From Halocaridina rubra (Eukaryota; Arthropoda; Malacostraca; Decapoda; Atyidae), in assembly GCA_037179515.1 (NCBI GenBank), contig JAXCGZ010019285.1:1-64000 (forward strand): a stretch of 64,000 bases of DNA. The letters run 5' to 3'. Below, one piece after another: positions 13,745-34,635 of the stretch. Under the pieces are notes generated by a model that was not told the origin of the DNA, did not search any database, and saw nothing but the letters and a program-made list of their open reading frames with translations. The translations under genes were made by a program, and so were the position numbers. Position 1 is the first letter of the stretch. Every line of letters begins with the position of its first letter.

Positions 13745-14645
13745 AATTACAATATAGTTGGGGGTTTATCTTGCGGGATGACTTCGTTGAGGCTGTGCTT
13801 CAGAAGAGTTTAATCAATTACGTTAGGGGTCCATTGCCCCCTAGATAAACTGAGGGAATATTCCACAATTTTTTGTTTGAATTGACAAGTGCTTTTGAAT
13901 AACATAGTGCCACCACTACAAACAATACTATGATTTTGTTCATTGAAGTGAGTAAAATGTGCCGAAATTTTCTAGATTATATCTCACTGCCCTCTTGAGT
14001 TCAGAGACTCTCTGGGCTAGAAAATGACCTGTCTGTCGTATGTACACTTTACTGCAATCATTACAGTTGATTTGATATAATTCCGCATTAACTTCTTTTT
14101 TGTTCTGGCTGACGTTAACTAATTCCTTTCTTAGGGTGATGGGATAGTTAAAAGTGAATGGAGCCTGTTTGCCTATGGCATCATTTATGATGCCTAGCTT
14201 TTGGTGAAAAGAAAGAAGGATTTTGTTGAAATTATTCTCTTTAGGGGTCCTAGGTGAATTGTAAAGAACCTGTTTAGCTTTCTGCAGAGCTTTGTCTAGG
14301 AAAAAGGGAGGATAACAGAGTTGATCAAGCTGTGATTAAACAATTTGAATTTCATAATCCAAATAATTAGCACTGCAAATCCGGAGAGCTCTGAGAAATA
14401 GATTAGAAGCTATACCTAATTTTATTTTGTCTTCATAATAACTATAAAAGAGCACATAAGAAGCTGAGTGGGTGGCTTTTCTATAGACTAAAAAATTATA
14501 ACCCAACGACTCTCCAAGAATGAGAACATCAAGGAAAGGCATTTTTAGTTTTTGAGATAATGCCTGGGGTACCTTTGATGAATTTTTAATACAACTAAAT
14601 AGATTACTTCCATCTATTAAATTTAAAGTAATGGGAAACCTATGA
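13745..14645 (-). pseudogene. Penelope-like RT C-terminus and GIY-YIG domain, minus copy
   Basis: The frame at 14542-14336 reads MPFLDVLILGESLGYNFLVY, then RKATHSASY and ASNLFLRALRICS, the Penelope-type reverse transcriptase C-terminal signature (PFLDV..VYRK.THS..L..RA). Downstream in broken frames are VNAE.YQINCNDCSKVYIRQTGH and the rest of the GIY-YIG endonuclease region to NEVIPQDKPPTIL near 13748. About 100 bp upstream of MPFLDV are present here that the plus copy lacks. Confidence 0.75.
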
Positions 14646-14648
14646 CCA

Positions 14649-15322
14649 AATGCCTTTCCTTGATGTCCTCACTGCTAGAGTCTTTGGGTTATAATATTAA
14701 AGTCTATAGAAAAGCCACCCAGGTATAGCTTCTAATCTATTTCTCAGAGCTCTCCGGATTAACAGCACTAATTATTTGGAATATGAAATTCAAACCGTTT
14801 ATTCACAGCTTGATCAACAAAGCTCTGCAGAAAGCTAAACAGGTTTTTTACAATTCACCTAGGACCCCTAAATAGAATAATTTCAACAAAATCCCTCTTT
14901 CTTTTCACCAAGAGCTAAGAAAGGAATTAGTTAACGTCAGCCAAAACAAAAAAGAAGTTAATGCGGGAGTATATCAAATCAACTGTAATGATTGCAGTAA
15001 AGTGTATATACGACAGACAGGTCATTCTCTAGCCCAGAGTGTCTCTAAACACAAGAGGGTAGTAAGATATAATCAAGAAAATTCGGAACTTTTTACAAAC
15101 ATCAACGAACAATATCATAGTATTGATTGGAGTGGTGCCACTATGTTATTCACAAACACTTGTCAATTCAAACGAAAAATTGTGGAATCTTCCCTCATTG
15201 ATATGAAGGACAATCTCAATTTATCTAGTGGGCAATGGACCCCTGACATAACTGATAAAACTCTTCTGAAGCACAGCATCAACAAAGTAATTCCGCAAGA
15301 TAAACCCCCAACCATATTGTAG
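14649..15322 (+). pseudogene. Penelope-like RT C-terminus and GIY-YIG domain, plus copy
   Basis: Starts abruptly at MPFLDVL. Stops and shifts disrupt 14680-15000. From 15002 a 106-codon frame covers most of the GIY-YIG domain: VYIRQTGHSLAQSVSKHKR, then HSIDWSGATMLF and KRKIVESSLI, ending PQDKPPTIL. In Penelope-like elements this domain nicks the target and primes reverse transcription. The first GIY-like Tyr lies just upstream in INCNDCSKVYI. Similarity of 13745-14645 and this copy is high but not perfect. Confidence 0.8.
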
Positions 15323-15615
15323 TTTTTCATTGTGGTTTTTTAACTTATCATTATTATTTTCATTATTTTTGTTGCTGGTGTATTTTTTTTTGGTTATTAT
15401 TAATAATATTATTATCCTTAGTATTGTGCTGGTTGTTATTGTTGTTACTATTGTATGCATTTCTGGTATTACAGTATTCTATTGTTAGGATTATTACTTT
15501 TGTTATGTGTATTAATATTTGCATTGGTCTCATCTTTCCCATTATTTTTATTTTTCTATTTTTTTCATTATCTTCCACACTTTTTATTCCTTTTATGCAC
15601 TTGTGTGTGAATATG

Positions 15616-15767
<152 letters not shown>

Positions 15768-15864
15768 ATTATATATATATGTTTGTGTGTGTACATGTAT
15801 ATGGGTATGTGTGTACATGTGTTTGTAAATGAATGTATATTTATGTGCATATTTATATTTATAT

Positions 15865-16247
15865 CATAATTTTTATTTTTTTTTTTTCTTGTAATTTCTT
15901 CTGCTTGGTTTGTGTTATTTTGAGCTCATTGGCTTTTTGCTTTTTTATATTAAAGGGTTATCTAGTTACCAATCTATAATTGTAATTCGAGATTAATATA
16001 TTCTTTTCTTAATGACTTATTACTGATTTTGTTGGTTTTCTTTGATTGAGGGTATTCTTTCTTTTGCATTATACCTGTCTTACTATCTTTAATTTTTAAT
16101 TCCCTCAGGTATCCGGAGTCTTTTTTTGTTTTTACTCCCTCTGTCATTGTTATTTTACACTCACTTGTGCTTGAGAGGGAGTCCAGTTAGGATATAAAAT
16201 ATAGTGTTGTTTTTTTCTAGTGTGTTTCACTGATGGGCTTCCTTACC

Positions 16248-16250
<3 letters not shown>
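15865..16250 (+). mobile_element. Penelope-like element 3' tail
   Basis: Non-coding continuation of the plus-strand copy, with reverse-complement similarity to 5255-5722. Ends TTTCACTGATGGGCTTCC followed by an (AT)n tract. Confidence 0.65.

Positions 16251-16336
<86 letters not shown>
16251..16336. repeat. (AT)n microsatellite
   Basis: Lies between the Penelope-like tail and an isolated Tigger 5' terminus. Confidence 0.98.
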
Positions 16337-16339
<3 letters not shown>

Positions 16340-16415
16340 TAATCCCTCGCTCTATTGCAATTCACCTATCGCGAATTCACTGTATCGCGATTTTTTGGGG
16401 GCCATTTTTTTTTTC
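16337..16415 (+). repeat. Isolated Tigger-A 5' terminus
   Basis: CAGTAATCCCTCGCTCTATT to CACTGTATCGCGATTTTTTGG is the 5' (transposase start side) terminus seen inverted at 38870-38926. It is cut off after about 79 bp, where repeat T begins. Confidence 0.75.
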
Positions 16416-16419
16416 CCCC

Positions 16420-16636
16420 CAAGATGATTATGACACATGGATGGGCCAAAAAATGATAAAATAAAACAGCCTTTATCAGGTTGTAAAGAGAAACAGAGAT
16501 GGAGAGTGTAATGACCTGTCAGATGTGAAGGGATTATAGAAGGTGTGTAATGAATATCCAGCTCTCTGCTGGGTTTTAATATACCTCTGCATTACTTTCA
16601 TGATGTCTATTCCAATAATTCTCCTTAGATCTTAAA

Positions 16637-16702
<66 letters not shown>

Positions 16703-16753
16703 GGCAACAATAATTTTCCTTTGATGATGATTGTGGAGTATATTATCATCATA

Positions 16754-16794
<41 letters not shown>

Positions 16795-17023
16795 TATTAA
16801 GGGCTCATCATTGTTTGTACAGCTGTTGGTTTATTTTCTTTAATAACTGTGTACAGTGCCCCTCCCTTGATGGCTGGGACGAAGAGAGTGTGGGGGGTTG
16901 GGTAGAATAGAATGTTGGAGAGAGAGAGAGAGACATCTTTAATTAACTCTTGTTCATTCAACCAAAACTACATTATTTATTGTAAAACTAATGGTTTAAT
17001 TACAAATTCGTAATAATAATGAA

Positions 17024-17069
<46 letters not shown>

Positions 17070-17154
17070 GCAGAATAATAATAATAATAAGCAGAAGAAG
17101 AAGAAGAAGAAGAAGAATCTCCACAATCATCATCAAAGGAAAATTTTTGTTATA

Positions 17155-17202
<48 letters not shown>

Positions 17203-17340
17203 TAATAATAATATCTAAGGAGAATTTTTGGAATAGACATCATAAAAGTAATGCAGAGGTATATTAAAACCCAGGAGAGAGCTGGATATTCATTACACAT
17301 CTTTTATAAGCCCTTCACATCTGACAGGTCATTACAAGGG
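16420..17340. repeat. Imperfect palindrome of repeat T with (TTA)n/(AAT)n tracts
   Basis: Left arm 16425-16745 and right arm 16921-17340 are inverted copies of the same repeat found at 8722-9152. Each arm holds long TTA or AAT trinucleotide tracts (16630-16700, 16755-16797, 17027-17090, 17150-17213) and an AGAAGA tract at 17092-17116. The centre is a unique segment around 16800-16910. Confidence 0.8.
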
Positions 17341-17456
17341 TGATAATTAATAAAGTTTTAAAAATTCATGATCAAACCAGAACTCGTAATGGGTAATGGA
17401 TTTAAGCTTGATAAATTTAGGTTCAGAAGGGAAATACCGTGACATTGCCTAGGTAG
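17336..17456 (+). pseudogene. LINE reverse transcriptase C-terminal fragment, second copy
   Basis: Matches the minus-strand fragment at 9650-9885 in sense orientation: NKVLKIHDQTRTRNG, a stop, then FKLDKFRFRREIP. Only the last roughly 40 codons are present. Confidence 0.6.
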
Positions 17457-17477
17457 GATACAGTAAATGCCTAGTAG

Positions 17478-21397
<3,920 letters not shown>

Positions 21398-21399
21398 TA

Positions 21400-21456
<57 letters not shown>

Positions 21457-21461
<5 letters not shown>

Positions 21462-21737
21462 ATGATTATGATCTTTTCTTATCGTAATCCTCTTTGTACT
21501 CGTGGAAGAAGTGTAAATAAAAAAAAAGGAAAAAAAAAATTATAATTTATTTTTTATAAATTTACGTTGCATGCTGTTATTAATAAAGTAAAGGGTGGTT
21601 TTTTAACAGTACAGGGAGGGTTTATACAGTAAACGTAAAAATAACTGTAAAACACCTATGTACATGAGTATGTCATGTCACTACCACCTCATTCACAGTA
21701 AGTTTATCTATCACTTTCCTATAAATTTACGCTTGCA
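21457..21737 (+). repeat. Scrambled fragments: half hairpin element plus Tigger-A 3' segment
   Basis: 21457-21513 matches one arm of the hairpin element at 9171-9391 (ATCTTTTCTTATCGTAA, CCTCTTTGTACT). 21547-21737 is a Tigger-A 3' tandem unit in plus orientation. At about 21738 the orientation flips to the next, minus-strand element with no terminus between them. (AT)n lies at 21404-21456. Confidence 0.6.
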
Positions 21738-22833
21738 TCGCGGAGAATGATCAGCCGATATGTACATAGATATTTTAATTTATTTTTACGTCTACACCAT
21801 ATAAACCCTCCCTGTACTGTTGACAAACCACCCTTTACTTTATAAATAACAGCATGCAAGCGTAAATTTAAATGACATACTCGTGTACATAGGTATTTTA
21901 CAATTATTTTTACGTTTACTGTATAAACCCTCCCTGCACTGTTAAAAGACCACCCTTTACTTTATAAATAACAGCATGCAACGTAAATTTATACGTACGT
22001 GATAGGTAAACTTACCGTGAATGAGGTGGTAATGAGTTTGTAGACGCCAGAGGAAATTATTCCGCAGCCAATAACAGCTTTACGGTTGTTATACATTGAG
22101 GCCAAAATAGCGGCCGACATCCGTAAACCTTTTTCCTTCTTTCAACATATCTAAGAGTTTCACCTTATCTGTTAACATTTTCCTTTGCCTCTTAGGCTCA
22201 CTACAAGAAGCCTTAGAAGATGAAGGATGCTTGGGAGGCATTGCAAAGGTTAAAATATGCGAGTAAAAAAAAAAAACAAGCAAAACGTATTAATAAGCAC
22301 AACGTGAACGGCGCACACATGAGTTAGACTGAACGAGTGAGGCGAGACAATGGAAGATGGTGCAAGCCTTTGTCCGAAAAGCTGATAGCGGTATCGTATT
22401 TTACATGTTGCAATACTGTTGGTATTTATGTTTTTTACTATTTTTTACTGTTTTATTATTCTTAGGCTAAAAAATACGTTTTTTTATCAATAAAATCATG
22501 AAACTACTGGAAATTTTAATATATATGCTAGTTCACGTAGGTGCGACCCCAATACATTGTATGCTATCGGACACTATTTCACATGATGCAATACTGTGAG
22601 TTATACTGTATATCTAAATTTATGTTTTTTACTATTTTTTACTGTTTTATTATTCGTAGACTGGGAAATACATTTTTTTTATCAACTCGATAATGAAATA
22701 TGTTTTTTTCAATAAAAAAATTAAAATACTGAAAATTTTTATTTTTTTAATATTTTAATATTTTAAATTGCCAAAAAAATCACGGTACAGTGAAATCGCG
22801 AGCCAAGAAACGCGATACAGCGAAGGATCACTG
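21738..22833 (-). mobile_element. Tigger-A deletion derivative m2 (type I, 3' terminus truncated)
   Basis: Starts inside the 3' terminus (CGCGGAGAATGATCAGCC) and ends GCGAAGGATCACTG at 22833. It keeps the start codon (22241) and about 50 N-terminal codons of the transposase, with a deletion inside the helix-turn-helix (KMLTDKVKLL lacks two residues), then the same jump to the 3' region near 22087 as in m1 and m3. Confidence 0.83.
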
Positions 22834-22843
22834 TGTATATATA

Positions 22844-24705
<1,862 letters not shown>

Positions 24706-25053
24706 GGGGGTCCTAGTTTAACGTCAGGTTTCCGTTCCAGGAAGCTGACTTAAGTCAGATTTCGAAGTAAGTCAGAACAAACCTAAATTCAAACCTAGGT
24801 CCCCCAACTTATGTTAAAAATAAGTCATTAAAAACATTGGAAAAAAACAGATGTTCTTAATCTGCAATAAAATAAATACTAAAACTAAACTTAATAGTCT
24901 TGCTTACCTTTAAAATGTATCAATAGTAAAATTATATTACAGTACAGTGCATTAACTTTCCTTTACTCATGTGGCTGGCTTGCACAATGGAAGGGGCGCT
25001 GCAAAGAGGGAGAGAGTGGTTTATTGGGAGGTGGAAGCTGGAAAGGCAGGTGC

Positions 25054-25976
<923 letters not shown>

Positions 25977-26203
25977 TGTAGTTTTGTAAGTCTGAAAGTA
26001 GCGTGGTAGTTTATGTATGGCGGAGAGTTGTTGGTGCTGACTTGGGAGAGTGAGTGGCGGTGAGGGCATTGGAGATCCAGTCGTTGTGGAGAGAGGTAGT
26101 GTTTTTGGTGATGTTTATGCTTTGCTTACCGGCTGGTTTGGTATTTTTGTTTTTTTTTGTTTGTGCTGTCTTTCGGTATTATCGTTAATGTTTGTCTCTC
26201 ATA
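25977..26203 (+). repeat. 5' LTR of the retrotransposon inside Tigger-B
   Basis: Begins TGTAGTTTTGTAAGTC and matches 30512-30746 (shared GTTTACGTATGGCGGAGAG-like and TTTGGTGATGTTTATGC blocks). The end is placed at TGTCTCTCA. A few per cent divergence plus small indels separate the two LTRs. Confidence 0.8.
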
Positions 26204-27025
26204 CTGACTCATCATTGGCATTACTCCACATAACACATAATATCAAGGTAAGAGTAATTAAATTCAATTTAATTCACTCTACAAGCTATCTAGGCTATAA
26301 CCTGTAGTCATGGTGTCTAAAGTCACGTCGGAGATGATTAGACCATTCACCGGTGACGGAGATGTGGTTGCTTGGATAAAGAAAGTTCAGTTGGTGGCTA
26401 AGTTGCAGAAGATTTCTAATTTAGCTTCTTTTATTCCACTACATTTGGAGGGGGGATGCTCTTGCTTTGTATTTAGAAACGAGTGATGATGACCAGGGTG
26501 ATTCAGAAAAAATAGTAGCTATGTTAAAAGAGGTGTTTACTGATGGAGCTTTTGCAGCTTATGCCAAGTTGGTTAGAGTCAAATGGACAGGGCAACCTGT
26601 TGATGTGTATGGAAATGACATAAGACGTTTGGCTGGGCTAGCTGGGTTCAAAGGAGATGATTTGGAAAGCATTGTTCGTCTGACTTTTGTCAATAGATTC
26701 CCAGATAAAATAAGTATAGCTGTGCAATAAGTCAATGAGGTTTTAACTAAGCCAGTTGGGGAACTGATGTATGTGGTAAGAATTTTGTGCAAAACTAAGG
26801 CTGATGAGGAGTATGTTGTTGCAGTGGCAAAGGGGGTTTGAGTTGCCCAAAAAGGGCACTGGCAGTAAGGGAATTAAGGGGAGCTGCTTTAGGTGTGGTG
26901 GTCTTCATTTAATCATATATTGTGAGGAAAAAATTAGGCGTTTCAAGTGTAACAATGTAGGACATATTGCCAACCAATGTGATCAAAAGACTCAAGAATA
27001 TACCCAAGGGCAGAGAAACAAATAG
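26204..27025 (+). pseudogene. Gag region of LTR retrotransposon, broken
   Basis: Start MVSKVTSEMIRPFTGDGDVV at 26311, a shift near 26455, then YLETSDDDQGDSEKIVAMLK and GLAGFKGDDLESIVRLTFV, and a TAA near 26728. Near 26884-26980 two zinc-knuckle-like clusters appear, CFRCGGLHLIIYC and CNNVGHIANQC. Gag packages the RNA. No complete frame remains. 26204-26310 is the leader, with no primer-binding site that I could identify. Confidence 0.75.
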
Positions 27026-29160
27026 AGGGGAACTGTTGCACCAGCAGTAACCCCCTTCTTAATGTCAAGGTGCAGTCACTACCTGTTATTGATGTGCAGG
27101 TGAATAATAGTTCTGCTAGGGGACTTGTATATTCCGGTTGTACTAAAACAATCATTCATTCTAAGTTGGTAGCTGGTTGTATAGGAGAAACTTTTTCAAG
27201 TGCTTTAGATGGAAGGCAGGTCAAGTGTAAAGGTTCTACTGTAGTGCATTTGGTGATTGGCAATAGACATCTAAAAAATTCATCCTCCTTCACAGCTTTC
27301 AAAGGCAAACTATTTAGTTTTCTTTTAGACAAATAATTACTGGTCACACATTAATCAAACTTAATAATTTAATGCAATTTCCCTTAACACTAACCATTTT
27401 TTTCTTAAATAGATATCACCTTCTTTGATTTTTTATTTAAGAACTAATTATTCTTATTGTATGGAACACAAATACGGTGATGTTGCTGATGATAATGATC
27501 CTGTATCGAGTATTATTACTGCTTAATTATTAACATTATATTGTAAACATTTTCTTACCAGATGATTATTGTAATTATAATTCTATACGTATCTGTTAAC
27601 TCAAGGTAATCTTAATTTTCAGTTCACTTTTTGCTTAATTACATGTCTACTCATAAGTGTACTCTTAGTTTTGTAAAAGAACAGTCATTGTATAAAAGTG
27701 GAAATAAATGTTTGTTTGTTCAAGCAGTGGTGTCTGATAAGATGGGTGACGGTGTTGATTTTGTTGTGGGATTGGATGTTATTAATCAGTTTGGTGGTGT
27801 TGCAATCAAGGAGGGTGTTGTACAGTTTCTTGCACCTGATTATTCTTTGGTAGCAAATGGCAATTTTAATGGCGCTGAAAAGAACTCATGTGAGATCGTT
27901 GATGAAGACTTTCTTGCTGTTTTTGATGGTAAAAACTGGACAGTGGTATGGTTTTGGAAAAATAATCAGCAAGTAAATCTTACAAAATGAGGTTAGCTGT
28001 TACAGCATGAACCTGACAGGGAAGAAAAAAGAAGAGTATGACAAAGAAGTCAACAGGTGGATACAAGAGGGAATTTTAATCCTCTGGGATAAAGATATAG
28101 CTGATGGGATTATTCCTATGACAGCAGTGGAGCAACCAACAAAGAAAAAGGCGAGGTCAGTACTAGATTTTCGGGAGCTAAATGCTCATGTGAAGTGCCA
28201 TACTGGTGATGATGTCACAGATATATGTGATGAAAGTTAAGGCAGTGGAGACACATGGGTAAAACAGTATCTACTGTTAACCTTAAATCTGAATATCTAC
28301 AAATTAAAGAAAGTAAGAAATTGTGGCCATATCAGTTGGTAAAGTATGAAGGTAAGATCTATTGTTTAACACGATTGGGTTTTGGGCTGAACTTTGCACC
28401 CCGCATACTGTCAAAAATCTTAAAGTTTGTTCTAAAGAATAAAGATGAGACTGAAAAATACAAGAGCTCCTACATGGATGACATAATTGATGATGAATCT
28501 GAGCTGTCTGCTAACAAGCTCATTAGGCATCTGAATGAGTATGGACTGTTAACAAAAAACCCTGAATCACTGGAGAATGGTGCAGCTTTAGGACTTAAGT
28601 TGCTTTGTGTTAATGGTGAACTGGTGTTCCAACAAGGGAACAAAGTTCCAAAGGTTTCAGATGATTTGACGAGAAGAGGTCTCTTCTCTGTATGTGGAAA
28701 GTTTGTGGGCCATTATCCTGTTGCTGGCTGGTTAAGGGTTGCCTGTAGTTTCATTAAGAGGAGTGCTGAGGGATCAAGTTGGGACTATCCAGTTGGCAGT
28801 ACTGCAGTTGCTATGATCAGGGAGGTGATTGAGAAAGTGAAATTAGATGATCCAGTTAAAGGTGGTTGGCATGTTCCTAAAGCCGAACATGGTACGATAT
28901 GCTTTGATGCTAGCAGTTTAGCTATTGGTGTGCTTTTAGAAATTAATGATAAGGTCATTTAAGATGCTGCTTGGCTCTGAAAGCAGGACAATTATAGTCA
29001 CATAAACATGACTGAACTTGAGGCGGTATTGAAAGGTATTAACCTAGCATTAAATTGGAGATTGAAGCAAATAACAGTTGAGAACAGATTTACTGACAGT
29101 GCATGGTTGGGTGAATACTGTTATTACAGAAGAAAAACTGGTGCTCACTAAGGGAGCTTA
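27026..29160 (+). pseudogene. Protease, reverse transcriptase and RNase H of LTR retrotransposon, broken
   Basis: Protease-like VQVNNSSARGLVYSGCTKTI at 27088 has YSG in place of the catalytic D[ST]G. An AT-rich stretch of about 300 bp (27337-27630) interrupts the frame. Then VDFVVGLDVINQFGG, RT motif RSVLDFRELNAHV (28155), LGFGLNFAPRILSKI (28375) and the catalytic YMDDI (28471). RNase H starts near 28860 with TICFDASSLAIGVLLE and continues HINMTELEAVLKGINLAL. Stops near 28237, 28960 and 28979. Domain order PR-RT-RH, then integrase, fits Ty3/gypsy or BEL-type elements; I cannot decide between them by eye. Confidence 0.75.
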
Positions 29161-30330
29161 TGAGATGGTGGTAAAAAGCCGTTTGGAAATATTGAGGATC
29201 TGATAAATCAATTTGAGCTAGTGATGAAGGTAGCCCTCGTTTCGTCATCAAAAAATAAGGCTGATGTGCTGACACGTGTTGGGAAAAGCTGGTTGAAGGC
29301 TAAGGTTCCTGATAGTGAGGAGAAGGTTTGTTGTGTTGGTGCAAATGTTGATTTGAGGCAAATGCACAACATGCATCATATGGCTGTGGAGAGGACTGTA
29401 TTTGGCCCATAAGGTGGATCCTACTATTGCCAAAGAAGCAGTCAAAAAGGTGGTGCGAACTGTCAACAGTGTCAATCCACTGATGCAGCTCCAGCCACCC
29501 ATCATGCAGGAGAAATTAGTGTTATAGAAAATTGGAAACAAATAGCAATTGATATCACTCATCATAGACAGGTGCCTTATTTATCAGAAGTAGATTTAGG
29601 TCCTAGTCGTTTGCAGTCTGGAAGGAACTCAGAAATGAAAATGCCAGAGAAATTTCATCATTGTTGGAAGAAATTTTTTGTGAAAGATGCCCGGTTGATG
29701 AGATTCTAATGGACAACAGTACAGCACTCTGTTGATCATAACTAAGGCAAGCGCTGAAGAGATGGAATATTGTAGGAATGTTTAGAGCTGCATACCAGCC
29801 TGAGGGCAATGGTATGGTGGATAGGCATTATCATACGGTGAAAGCTATTGCTGAGAGGGGGCACCTATCACCAATAGAAGCAGTGTTCTGGTACAATATG
29901 ATTCCTAAGTCAGGTTAGGATGAAAAGTCAGTGCCACAGCATCTTATATTTAATTATGAATGGAGGCATCCAATGATTAAGCCAGAGATTGATAAAGACG
30001 AGCCTTCTTCGGTGAGAACAGGTGAGGAAGTATGGGCGAAACTGCCAAATACACAATGTACAACTAAATGGAAGAAAGACTACATTACTAGTATCTCATT
30101 CAAAAACAATGCGTCTGTAAATGGCATGCCACGTCACATACTCGGTTAGGAAAATTATTATTATTCAGTCTTCGTCTGAGGAATCAGATGAGGAGGATAG
30201 GGTTAAGATTCCAAATGAAGACTGACAGCAAAGTGGAGGAAATAGTACATCTGATGATGTGCAGATTTTAACAGATACACAAACAAGACGGTGACCTGTT
30301 TGCTTGCATGACTATGTTTCTGAGTTGGAT
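29161..30330 (+). pseudogene. Integrase region of LTR retrotransposon, broken
   Basis: Continues from RNase H with VMKVALVSSSKNKADVLTRV (29224). Integrase core: WKQIAIDITHHRQVPYL (29530), VDEILMDNSTA (29690) and GNGMVDRHYHTVKAIAERG (29808), where the third catalytic Glu appears as Asp. A tail with EWRHPMIKPEID and KTGEEVW-like segments ends near 30290 in FVSELDDY. Several stops and shifts. 30331-30511 is non-coding and ends in the polypurine-like AGGGGAGC just before the 3' LTR. Confidence 0.72.
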
Positions 30331-30511
30331 GACTATATGTCCAAGTGAGATAATCCTATTGCAAATTTGCATACGTTAATTTTCTTTTTCTTTTTCTTTT
30401 AGTATCAATCATAGATTGCCTTGGTTTTGGGATTTTCTGTTGTTTTTAAAAAATTTTGTTTGTACTTCTACACAACTTGGTGTGTTGTATGATCTCGAGA
30501 TCAGGGGAGCA

Positions 30512-30746
30512 TGTAGTTTAGTAAGTCTAAAAGTAGTTTAGTAGTTTACGTATGGCGGAGAGTTGTTGGTGCTGAGTTGGTTGAGTGAGTGGCAGTGACG
30601 GCATGGGAGATCTAGTCGTTGAGGCCAGTCGTTGTGGAGAGAAGTTGTGTCTTTGGTGATGTTTATGCTTTGTTTACCAGCCGGTTTGGTATTTTTGTGT
30701 TTTTGTTTGTGCTGTCTTTCGGAATTATAGTTATTGCTTGTCTCTC
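30512..30746 (+). repeat. 3' LTR of the retrotransposon inside Tigger-B
   Basis: Begins TGTAGTTTAGTAAGTC after the polypurine stretch and ends at TGTCTCTC, where Tigger-B sequence resumes. It contains a 16-bp duplication (CCAGTCGTTG-type) not in the 5' LTR. Confidence 0.8.
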
Positions 30747-31285
30747 CCTTATTATCTCAGCTAAAGCAATAGGAAACTTATTTACTGCTTCCTCATCACT
30801 ACTAGCAGTTTCAACTTGCACTCTTATGTTAAGCAAATTAGCACGAACCTTAAAACAGTTAAACCAACCTCTATAGCAACAAACTCCTCACCTGCACTGC
30901 CTTCCCCCTTTTCTCTTTTCAGGCTCTTCAAACAATATTTTACCTTTTTCCTGCATAAGCATAAGGCTTATTGGGATATGCCGTCAATATTGGACTTCAA
31001 GACAAAGCACTAGCAATCTCTCCATCTCAATCATAAGGCGACTACGCTGCCTAGTGATCACAGTACACATCATAAGAGTCGAACCTTTCAAGTGGTAACG
31101 GATGCGTTCTTTGTCTCTGATGATTGTGGACATGGTCGTATGGGCTAATCTGAGATTGCAGCCAATGTTCGTAGATAATCCCTTTTCAGCACAGCTTACC
31201 ACTTCAAGTTTCATTTCCAGGGTGGTGGGTTTCTTTTCTTAGTGGCACTGCCATCAGGACTATCACTAACACGCTTGATAGGCAT
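30747..31285 (-). pseudogene. Tigger-B transposase, 5' half
   Basis: Start MPIKRVSDSPDGSATKKR at 31285, then in shifted frames LEMKLEVVSCAEKGLSTNIG, AHTTMSTIIRDKERI and the second DNA-binding domain (reading near 30850-30930 gives a SRGWF-type motif). It ends at the LTR boundary within a segment corresponding to AKEFPSVLAEII just upstream of the first catalytic motif. About 100 codons (first DDE motif region) between this point and 25976 are absent from both halves. Confidence 0.78.
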
Positions 31286-31893
31286 AGTAATGTCAGTAAA
31301 AAGCGAACATAACGAGAGGCAGACGAAAATCCTAGACACTATGTGGCAGGCAGGAATAAACTTAGCAGTAGTTCTTCTTCCTTTTCTAATGCCGCGTGAC
31401 ACCATCTTCTTACACTCAACAAACTATTTTGAATAAAACGCATTTACGGCTATGTGTTTGATATTATTTTTTCTAAATTCAAAATAATCCTTCAATGTAA
31501 CCTAATATATAAAGAAATAAAGAAATAAAGCCATGAACTTGATAAATATAAATACTGTACAGCTGTTCTGCTAGCTCAGTATTTGAGTGTACAGTATTTC
31601 ATATAAAATCGTATTTACAACTATGTGTTTTTTTCTTTATAGTTAATATAATCCTTCAATGTAACTAAATATATAAACAAATAAATAAATAAAGCCATTA
31701 ACTTAATGATTATGAATACAGCAGTGCTGCTAGCTGCGTATTTGTCCGCCGCGCACACAAATTGTTAAGCTTGGGATTTGAATTTACTGCACCAGCCAGG
31801 TAGGTCGAAAAACTAATTCACTATTTATTTATTGGCCTCTGACATAACGGAGAAACGACGTAACTCGGAATGACGTTATACAAGGACCCTCTG

Positions 31894-31917
31894 TGCGTGT
31901 ATATATATATAATATAT

Positions 31918-32000
<83 letters not shown>

Positions 32001-32012
32001 TGTATATACATA
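31894..32012. repeat. (AT)n microsatellite
   Basis: Between the Tigger-B 5' terminus and the next Tigger-A derivative; near-pure AT. Confidence 0.97.

Positions 32013-33835
<1,823 letters not shown>

Positions 33836-33911
<76 letters not shown>
33836..33911. repeat. (AT)n microsatellite
   Basis: Between the hairpin unit and element C. Confidence 0.98.
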
Positions 33912-33914
<3 letters not shown>

Positions 33915-34635
33915 CACCTAACGTCGTTAATTGGTTCCAGGAGAGACGACTTAAGTCGAAAAATGACTTAAATCGAATTAGCTTGTCTCTAGGCTAGCCT
34001 AGATATACAGATATACTGTAGTAGTAGTATAGTTAGGTGGGCTATGCCTTTTGCAATGGCTCCCAAGTCTTGGTTTTGCTTTGCTAAATTATTTGTGCGG
34101 TTTTTATTATTTGATTTCTTTTCCTACAAATTCTTTTTATAAATTTTTTTCTTTCTTTGATATCTTTTTCACAACAATATCTAAATAACAATATATTAGC
34201 AATTATTCAAATTTTCTTTTCTATATATGGTTGTGCTAAAAAACTATATTCTGTTCTTATTTGTGCATATGCTTCACAAAATAGTAGAAAATGTTCTAGG
34301 CTCTCTTCACATTGTTCACACTTTGGGCAGGTAATATCTTTATTTTTAAATTTATGTACAGTAAACAAATTAATGAACTCTATTATGCCATTGGCAACAG
34401 GCTTAGCATGGGGGCCAGTGTTGCCAGATTAAGCAGATGTTTTTATTTTCAAATGTAAGGTATATTTTAAGATATATATTAATTACAAGATGGTAGTACT
34501 GTAATTTAAATAAAAATGTACTTCATCTTTAAGATACTTGAAATAACTTACCAGCTTACATGTATGTTTTTTATATTTATCATTTCTCTCATTTATGTAT
34601 TCTGGCAACACTGATGGTGGTAGTGAGGACGAGGA

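Noticed and set aside
16200..16250. Possible hammerhead ribozyme (CTGATG.. with GAAAC nearby) in the Penelope-like tails
   Set aside because: Penelope-like elements can carry hammerheads, but the core CTGATGA is CTGATGG here and I cannot place the three stems by eye. A structure-based search would decide.
34000..34440. 91-codon plus-strand frame (34157-34432) as an element C transposase
   Set aside because: No helix-turn-helix or DDE motif, hydrophobic AT-driven composition, and no second copy to compare.
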